From NCBI GenBank assembly GCA_034665545.1, contig JAXDFO010000389.1, positions 1-11,228 of the forward strand: a stretch of 11,228 nucleotides of DNA. Direction: 5' to 3'. Source of the stretch: DASYML01 sp034665545 (GTDB lineage Bacteria; Acidobacteriota; Blastocatellia; Pyrinomonadales; Pyrinomonadaceae). The position numbers and the translations under genes were made by a program. Position 1 is the stretch's first letter. The number at the start of each line of letters is the position of its first letter. Under the pieces are notes generated by a model. It saw nothing but the letters and a program-made list of their open reading frames with translations, did not search any database and had not been told where the DNA came from. Positions 1-4,641 of this stretch are shown one piece after another.

Positions 1-1381
1 CATCTCTTGTAGGTCGCGTGGGTAGTTCAATGGTGACTTGAAGACCGCGCGGGCCGGGGCTGTCCAGTCTCACGGAGCCGCCGAGCACGTCTATCAGACG
101 ACGCGCGATGACCAGTCCGAGTTCGTTCATGCTCGCGGCGTTCTCGCTCGGCGCGCAGATGTCAATCGGCTCGAAGATGCGCGACATGTCAACGAGCGTT
201 TCGCCCTCGTCCTCTATGATGACTTTGAAACGTGACGCCGCGAGCGTTTCCGAGCGGACAGTGACGTGCGCATCTTCGGGGCTGCGACTGATGGCGTGCG
301 CCAGAAAGTTGTAGAGCACCTGCCGCAGCTTGCCCTCGTCGGAAACGATGGAGGCGAGGTCGTTTGACGGTCGGCAATCAATCTTGACCTGCTGTTTCTG
401 TGCGAGGCGCGCGACCGCCGCGCACGATTCGCGCAGAGCCTCGCGCAAAGAGAACTCGTGGAGGAAGAGTTCCGTCTTACCCGCTTCGAGTCTTGAGAGG
501 TCCACTAATTGATTGAGGCTCATCTGAAGCTGCCGCCCCGAAGATTGAATCTTTTCGCAGAAGCGTCGCTGCGTGTCCGTCATCTTCTCCTGGTCAATCA
601 ATATCTCCGAGAAGCCGAGGATGGATGTCAGAGGCGTGCGCAACTCGTGCGACATGCGCGCCAGAAAGAGCGAGCGATAGTGGGCCACGCGGCGCAGTTC
701 GCGGTTGGCTTCTTCGAGGTCTCGGCTGCGCTGCTGCAACTCTTCGACGAGATGTTCGATGCGATGATGCTGCTCGCGCATGGCGGCGGTGCGGCGCGCG
801 TTGCCGACCGCGATGGCAATCGGCGCGGCGATAAAGCGTATGCCGTTGAGCGCGGCGCGCAGCTTTTCCGGGAACGGCGTGAAGACGGCGAGCGCGCCGA
901 CCAGTTCGCCCTGCGCGTGAATCGGGACGGTCACTCCGGCCTTCAAGCGCGCCGCGTCGAAAGCCTCTCTCAAACGTGAAGCGCGCTCGCCTTCATCTCC
1001 CTCCGGCTCATGCTGAGCGTCCACCCAGACCTGCACCTCGCGGCCATGCTCCTCGACGGCGGCCACCAGCATGCCGCACACATCATGCGCGCTGTCTTCG
1101 TCAACATACTCGTCCGTATTGATGGCGATTTCATGCAAGCGCCCGTCTTCGCCGCGCAGGTAGATGGCGATGCCACATAGATCCCAGTAACGCTGCATAA
1201 TCTCGGAGAAGGTTTTGCAGACGGCGGCGGGAGTCCTGATGCTGCTCTGGGCAAAAATCTGCGTGTAGAAGAGATCAACTATCTCATCGCTCAAGGCCCA
1301 GATTTCGCTCAGGCAGGAGATAAGCGCGTTCTTATCTCCTATGACTTCGGGAATAATCTTGTCCGTTAGCTGTTCGCTCAT
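1..1381 (-). CDS. GAF-like sensor histidine kinase, C-terminus beyond window edge
   Basis: Cytoplasmic two-component sensor kinase; 460 residues are visible and the frame is still open at base 1. Residues about 50-195 look like a GAF-type sensor (an assignment from pattern, not a strong motif). Residues 205-235 are a charged coiled coil. The HisKA H-box is MSHELRTPLTSILGFSEIL around His245. The HATPase domain follows at about 345-455. No membrane segments are seen, so the signal is probably soluble. The ATP-binding boxes are altered: the N-box keeps Asn358, but the usual second Asn is His362. The G1 box reads DEGETL (391-396) instead of DxGxG. The F-box is IFEPID (402-407), and the G2 box is reduced to NELGL (419-423). 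The ATG is certain because an in-frame TGA lies seven codons upstream; no clear Shine-Dalgarno is present. It is divergent from the DUF4388-DnaJ gene. A receiver or other output domain could follow beyond the edge. Kinase family is clear; activity is uncertain. Confidence 0.9.
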   Translation of the reverse strand, partial: MSEQLTDKIIPEVIGDKNALISCLSEIWALSDEIVDLFYTQIFAQSSIRTPAAVCKTFSEIMQRYWDLCGIAIYLRGEDGRLHEIAINTDEYVDEDSAHDVCGMLVAAVEEHGREVQVWVDAQHEPEGDEGERASRLREAFDAARLKAGVTVPIHAQGELVGALAVFTPFPEKLRAALNGIRFIAAPIAIAVGNARRTAAMREQHHRIEHLVEELQQRSRDLEEANRELRRVAHYRSLFLARMSHELRTPLTSILGFSEILIDQEKMTDTQRRFCEKIQSSGRQLQMSLNQLVDLSRLEAGKTELFLHEFSLREALRESCAAVARLAQKQQVKIDCRPSNDLASIVSDEGKLRQVLYNFLAHAISRSPEDAHVTVRSETLAASRFKVIIEDEGETLVDMSRIFEPIDICAPSENAASMNELGLVIARRLIDVLGGSVRLDSPGPRGLQVTIELPTRPTRD

Positions 1382-1429
1382 AATAAATGCAGCGCGGCAT
1401 CATGCCCTCGGCTTGAGGCCGAAAGAATT

Positions 1430-1460
1430 GGTCCGCAAATTTATAAATTTCTGTTGGACC
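1430..1460. promoter_or_regulatory. nested palindrome at the kinase transcription start (operator-like)
   Basis: A perfect 14-bp palindrome AAATTTATAAATTT (1437-1450) sits between outer inverted arms GGTCC (1430-1434) and GGACC (1456-1460). It is very AT-rich against a 60% GC background and begins at the predicted +1 of the kinase promoter. It could be a repressor operator or a hairpin at the 5' end of the leader RNA. The sequence alone does not decide between these. Confidence 0.4.
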
Positions 1461-1462
1461 TA

Positions 1463-1492
1463 AATATAGTGCCCGACTCATGCGAGTGTCAA
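1463..1492 (-). promoter_or_regulatory. sigma70-type promoter of the histidine kinase gene
   Basis: On the minus strand a perfect -35 hexamer TTGACA (1487-1492) is separated by 18 bp from TATATT (1463-1468), which matches the -10 consensus at five of six positions. The predicted start of transcription is near 1456, giving a leader of about 75 nt before the kinase ATG. This is the best core promoter in the window. Confidence 0.55.
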
Positions 1493-1530
1493 AGAAGAAA
1501 GCGGTCGGAAAAAGCGAGCCGGTCTGTTCC

Positions 1531-1560
1531 GTCCACCGAACCCTGCCCACTGTCCACTGC
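1531..1560. repeat. degenerate heptanucleotide repeat (GTGGACA type)
   Basis: Read on the minus strand, this stretch consists of about four degenerate 7-mers: GTGGACA, GTGGGCA, GGGTTCG and GTGGACG. It lies in the divergent intergenic region just upstream of the DUF4388-DnaJ gene. It is a different heptad family from the CAGGAGT/CAGAAGT units later in the window. Confidence 0.4.
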
Positions 1561-1580
1561 TTTTTTCGCTGCGCTTGCGC

Positions 1581-1586
1581 TATGAT
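1581..1586 (+). promoter_or_regulatory. possible -10 element of the DUF4388-DnaJ gene
   Basis: TATGAT matches the -10 consensus at five of six positions and lies 33 bp before the preferred ATG, giving a short leader. There is no convincing -35 at 16-18 bp; the upstream bases are a T-run. Weak call. Confidence 0.25.
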
Positions 1587-1619
1587 GCTTGGCGGTCGAA
1601 TGGGGCCGGGGCTTCGAGT

Positions 1620-2741
1620 ATGATGGGCCAACTGTATGAGCATCCGCTCGCTGAACTGATTAGAGAAATCTCCGCCGCGACTCTCTCCGGCGCGTTGCGT
1701 CTGGAACACGAGCTTGCCAGGGTGGTCGTGTATTTCGAGAACGGAGATGTCGTTTACGCAGCCTCCAACCTGCGCGCCTATCGCCTGGCGGAGTGCCTGC
1801 GAAGGTGGCGCGTGGTTTCCGACACGCAACTCGCGTTGGTGGGCGAGCACGCTTCGGACATGAAACTCGTCTACGCTCTCTCAGCCGCAGGCGCGCTGAA
1901 TCGTCAGGCGATTGGCGAATTGCTGGCGCGACAGGCGAGCGAAGTCATGCGTCCCGCCCTCTTGTGGACGGGCGGCGCATGGAACTTCGACCCGCGCGTG
2001 CGTCTCACGGAAGACATCAAGGGCAAAGTCTCGCTGGGCCAATTATTGATGGAAGGCGCGCGACGCGTGCCGCCCGAATACGCCGCTTCTAGGTTCACCG
2101 ACGGCAACGAGATTTTAACGCCCGCGCGTGATGTCCCTGAGAATTTCGCGCTCCAACCCGTGGAGGGTTTCATACTCTCGCGCATGGATGCGCCCCTGCG
2201 CGTCAGCGAATTGACGGCCCTCAGCGGCCTGCCCGAAGCGGAGACCCTGCGCGCCGTCTACGCGCTCGCGCTCGGCGGCTTCATCCAGCGAGAGCGATGG
2301 TTGCGCGCCTTTAACGATGACGCGCTGAAAAAAGCTCTTGCTATCAAGACTGGCCCGTCGCGTGCCGCCGCGACGAAGGACGCGGCGACGGATGCTTTGA
2401 AGGAAGAGAAAGGCGCGGCGGCGTCTGCCGAATCTTTGAAGGCGGCGGCGGAGCAGAAGAAGGAGCAGGACGAGCGGCGCGACCTCGAAGCCCTCTTCGC
2501 GCGTCTCAAGGTGGCGACCGATTATTATCAAGTGCTCGGCATCAATCGCGCGGCTGACGCGGCTGAAATCAAGCGCGTCTATCATTCTCTAGCCAAGCGT
2601 TTTCACCCTGACAAATTTCACAATGACGAGACCGTCAGGACCAGAATCGAAGACGCCTTTGCGAAAATCGCGCAGGCTTATGAGACGCTCAAGGAGAGGC
2701 GCAGCCGCGCCACTTACGATTACAAACTGGACGGACGTTAG
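1620..2741 (+). CDS. DUF4388 domain protein with C-terminal DnaJ (J) domain
   Basis: Predicted cytoplasmic regulatory protein of 373 residues. The N-terminus (MMGQLYEHPLAELIREISAA, then an LxLE..V.YFENGDVVYA pattern) is typical of DUF4388, also called PatA N-terminal-like, found in response-regulator-associated proteins of Acidobacteriota, Myxococcota and Cyanobacteria. It covers roughly residues 1-110; about 110-215 is a second, less defined alpha-helical part. An Ala/Lys/Glu-rich linker spans about 235-285. It ends in a compact J domain (about 299-370) with DYYQVLG at 301-307 and the Hsp70-stimulating HPD motif at 329-331, both intact. No Gly/Phe-rich or zinc-finger region follows, so it is a class C J-protein. 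The ATG pair at 1620/1623 fits the usual DUF4388 start; an upstream in-frame TTG at 1575 would add 15 residues without homology support. The likely role is to recruit DnaK to a signalling partner, but that is inference. Confidence 0.87.
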   Translation: MMGQLYEHPLAELIREISAATLSGALRLEHELARVVVYFENGDVVYAASNLRAYRLAECLRRWRVVSDTQLALVGEHASDMKLVYALSAAGALNRQAIGELLARQASEVMRPALLWTGGAWNFDPRVRLTEDIKGKVSLGQLLMEGARRVPPEYAASRFTDGNEILTPARDVPENFALQPVEGFILSRMDAPLRVSELTALSGLPEAETLRAVYALALGGFIQRERWLRAFNDDALKKALAIKTGPSRAAATKDAATDALKEEKGAAASAESLKAAAEQKKEQDERRDLEALFARLKVATDYYQVLGINRAADAAEIKRVYHSLAKRFHPDKFHNDETVRTRIEDAFAKIAQAYETLKERRSRATYDYKLDGR

Positions 2742-2801
2742 AGAGATGAGCGTGCGCGATTGACTTCGAGACTGTTAATCTCTCATCAACCGTCCCACAT
2801 A

Positions 2802-2825
2802 AAAAGGTCCAATAAAAGGTCCAAA
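2802..2825. repeat. two tandem 12-bp repeats upstream of the HD-GYP gene
   Basis: AAAAGGTCCAAT (2802-2813) is followed directly by AAAAGGTCCAAA (2814-2825), 35 bp before the ATG of the HD-GYP gene, inside the 118-bp gap after the DUF4388-DnaJ stop. A 12-bp spacing, a little over one helical turn, would suit a transcription-factor site or a leader element. No clear promoter hexamers were found in this gap. Confidence 0.4.
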
Positions 2826-2859
2826 AACTATCTATCAAGGAAGACGGCGATAATAAGAG

Positions 2860-3624
2860 ATGGCGACAACTCACATTGATTTCGGGAAAGAGGCGCGGCT
2901 GGCGGGAGAAGCCTTCGCGCGCATGGCTTCCGCGACGGATGCTTTCGAGGGATACACTCATCCGCACGCGTCGCGCATCGCGGCGTTGGCCGACGAGTTG
3001 GCGAGGCTCTTTCACCTCGCGCGACAGGACCGCGCTTCTCTGCGCGTGGCCGCGCTCGCTCACGACCTGGGCGAGTTGACGATGGAACGCGACTACATCA
3101 AACGCGCCGGTCCTCTCTCGGACGAAGAGCGGCTGGACCTGGCGCGCCATCCACTGTTAGGTGAACGCGAGGCGGCACGCGCCGGAGCGGATCGCGGCGC
3201 GCAACTTCTGGTGCGCTGGCATCAGGAATGGTGGAACGGCGGCGGCTACCCGGACGCTTTGCGGCGCGAGCAGATTCCGCTCGCCGCGCGCATCCTTCGG
3301 GTCGCGGATGCCTACGCCGCGCTGACGGATGAACGACCCTTCCGCGACGCGTTCTCGACAGAAGAGGCGCGCAAACATTTGCTGGACTGGGCCGGGCTCG
3401 AATTCGACCCGCGAGTGGTCCGCGCCTTTCTCTCACTCGGCCCGCTCGAAGAGCTTCGTTCATACGCGAAGGAAAAAATTCAGGAGTCGGAAGTCAGGAG
3501 TCAGGAGCCAGAAGAAACACCGGCCCCAGACTCTTCTTCCCCCTCTTCTGCTGACGCTCCTTCCGACGCTTCTCGTTCTGACGCTCCTTCTTTTGACTCT
3601 GGACTCCAGACTCTTGACTCCTGA
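2860..3624 (+). CDS. variant HD-GYP domain protein with repeat-derived C-terminal tail
   Basis: 254 residues, cytoplasmic, a stand-alone HD-GYP-type domain (about 30-200). HD-GYP proteins are metal-dependent phosphodiesterases that usually cleave cyclic di-GMP. Visible landmarks are His36, the HD pair His68-Asp69, His97, the segment HQEWWNGGGYP (121-131), IPLAARILRVADAY with Asp150, and ALTDERPFR. Deviations from the canonical HDxGK and HHExxDGxGYP are Glu72 in place of Lys, Gln122 in place of the second metal-binding His, and Asn126 in place of Asp. Hydrolytic activity is therefore doubtful. From residue 208 to the end the protein is a low-complexity Ser/Asp/Glu/Pro tail encoded by an intergenic-type inverted repeat. 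A methylase-like gene starts 11 bp after the stop, so the two are probably co-transcribed. The start is preceded by only a weak AAGAG-type Shine-Dalgarno. Confidence 0.85.
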   Translation: MATTHIDFGKEARLAGEAFARMASATDAFEGYTHPHASRIAALADELARLFHLARQDRASLRVAALAHDLGELTMERDYIKRAGPLSDEERLDLARHPLLGEREAARAGADRGAQLLVRWHQEWWNGGGYPDALRREQIPLAARILRVADAYAALTDERPFRDAFSTEEARKHLLDWAGLEFDPRVVRAFLSLGPLEELRSYAKEKIQESEVRSQEPEETPAPDSSSPSSADAPSDASRSDAPSFDSGLQTLDS

Positions 3625-3627
3625 CTG
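3481..3627. repeat. heptad inverted repeat, copy 1 (inside HD-GYP 3' end)
   Basis: The left arm (3481-3514) is made of 7-base units after CAG: GAGTCGG, AAGTCAG, GAGTCAG and GAGCCAG. The right arm (about 3591-3627) carries the complementary GACTC units and ends CTGACTG. The arms pair imperfectly. Between them a 13-mer, CTGACGCTCCTTC, occurs twice 27 bp apart (3551-3563 and 3578-3590). All but the last few bases are read as codons 208-254 and the stop of the HD-GYP gene. Confidence 0.75.
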
Positions 3628-3635
3628 TAACCTTT

Positions 3636-4574
3636 ATGTTTTCGTCTCAAGATATGACTATGAACGGTTGGCTCGCTTTTGAACTCGGCATTCTGCGCCG
3701 TCTCAAGTTCGGCTCCGTGGCGATTCCCTTCGCGGGCGAGCCGGACCTCGGACTTTATCTCAAACGTTGGAGCGTGCGTGTGGCGGCGGGCGCGGGCTGC
3801 GAGTGGGCCTGGACCAAAGCCGCCGCGTATATCGAAAACAACTCCGAGCATCTGTCCGAGACTGACGTTGAGATGCTGCTCGAAGACGCATACATGCCGC
3901 GCGACGCTCTCTCGAATCCCGCGCTCGCGCGCTGGTTCACAGGGATGGACGCTTGGTGGTTCGACAACCTGCGTTATAACGCAGAACAGCTTGTCTCTCA
4001 AGCCGGTCGCGCCCTTGCCCTCTCGCTCGGCATGACGGTCGGCGATTACGTCCTCTCCTTCGACGATGAGACGCGCGAGTTGCGTCAACCGCTCTCGCTC
4101 TCAGATGTCTATCGCCGCGTGTGGCAGACGCAGCCAGCCATCGTCAACAATTCGCTGCGCAACACCTGCGCGCATCAAGACGCGCGCGAATTCATCGCGG
4201 GCCAACACACGGACCTGCTCTTCCTGCGCCTGCCCGGCCCTGACGAGGCGCGCGAACAGCGTCGCAATTCCGCGCTCGCCTGGCGCGAAGAGTGGGTGCG
4301 AGGCGCGGGCGATTTCTGGGACCAATTCGAGAGCGCGCGAGCGGGCCGACTCGGTTCATACGTCGAGACCAAACAGCAGTATCTATCCCTGGTCGAAGAC
4401 CTCCTGCGCACCGCCGCGCACCTGCCCACATGGGCCATCGCCTTCGCCGAAGACGGCTTCATCCAGACGCATGAACTGGTGGACACCATCAGCCGCATAC
4501 GAAAAGTTGAAAGCATCTACACCAAAGATTTCTCCGAACTGATGGGCACACGCGCCGTTATCATCACGGCATAA
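3636..4574 (+). CDS. uncharacterised protein, faint resemblance to D12-class DNA adenine methylases
   Basis: 312 residues, soluble, function not recognised with certainty. The arrangement recalls the D12 (Dam-like) methylase family: an early basic segment, then IPFAGEPDLGLYLKRW (30-45) where those enzymes have the EPFxGxG SAM-binding motif followed by a LKR-type helix. A long helical part follows. The C-terminal WAIAFAEDGFIQTHELVDTI (266-285) sits where D12 proteins have LSYNxxxxxS..EL. The catalytic (D/N)PPY is not present: the corresponding strand could be DLLFLRLPGPDE (193-204). The SAM motif also has Glu35 where the second Gly is expected. If the homology is real, this is a degenerate, possibly non-catalytic relative. 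Start choice is open (ATG at 3636, 3654 or 3660; none has a good Shine-Dalgarno). The gene follows HD-GYP by 11 bp and ends 2 bp before an inverted repeat. That it is a gene is firm; the family is a hypothesis. Confidence 0.8.
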   Translation: MFSSQDMTMNGWLAFELGILRRLKFGSVAIPFAGEPDLGLYLKRWSVRVAAGAGCEWAWTKAAAYIENNSEHLSETDVEMLLEDAYMPRDALSNPALARWFTGMDAWWFDNLRYNAEQLVSQAGRALALSLGMTVGDYVLSFDDETRELRQPLSLSDVYRRVWQTQPAIVNNSLRNTCAHQDAREFIAGQHTDLLFLRLPGPDEAREQRRNSALAWREEWVRGAGDFWDQFESARAGRLGSYVETKQQYLSLVEDLLRTAAHLPTWAIAFAEDGFIQTHELVDTISRIRKVESIYTKDFSELMGTRAVIITA

Positions 4575-4576
4575 AA

Positions 4577-4641
4577 CAGTCTAGAGTCAAGAGTCAAAAG
4601 CAAGAACCTGTCTTTGATTTCTGACTCCTGACTCTAGACTG
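4577..4641. terminator. heptad inverted repeat, copy 2: likely bidirectional terminator between convergent genes
   Basis: Arms 4577-4596 and 4622-4641 are 20 nt each and pair at 19 of 20 positions around a 25-nt loop. They are built of the units TAGAGTC, AAGAGTC and their complements, the same heptad family as copies 1 and 3. The element begins 2 bp after the TAA of the methylase-like gene, and its right arm includes the last two sense codons and TAG stop of the SpoIIE phosphatase gene. There is no strong T-tract, so termination is inferred from position and stem stability. Confidence 0.65.

Noticed and set aside
509..979. Plus-strand open frame of 156 codons at the left end
   Set aside because: It is antisense to the histidine kinase, whose minus-strand frame shows clear HisKA motifs across the same bases.
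1332..1850. Minus-strand open frame of 172 codons across the divergent promoter region
   Set aside because: It overlaps the starts of both the kinase and DUF4388 genes and covers the promoter and palindrome. Composition and content do not resemble a protein family.
3501..4088. Minus-strand open frame of 195 codons
   Set aside because: It lies opposite the HD-GYP tail and methylase-like gene and reads through the repeat. It has no motif and conflicts with the better plus-strand frames.
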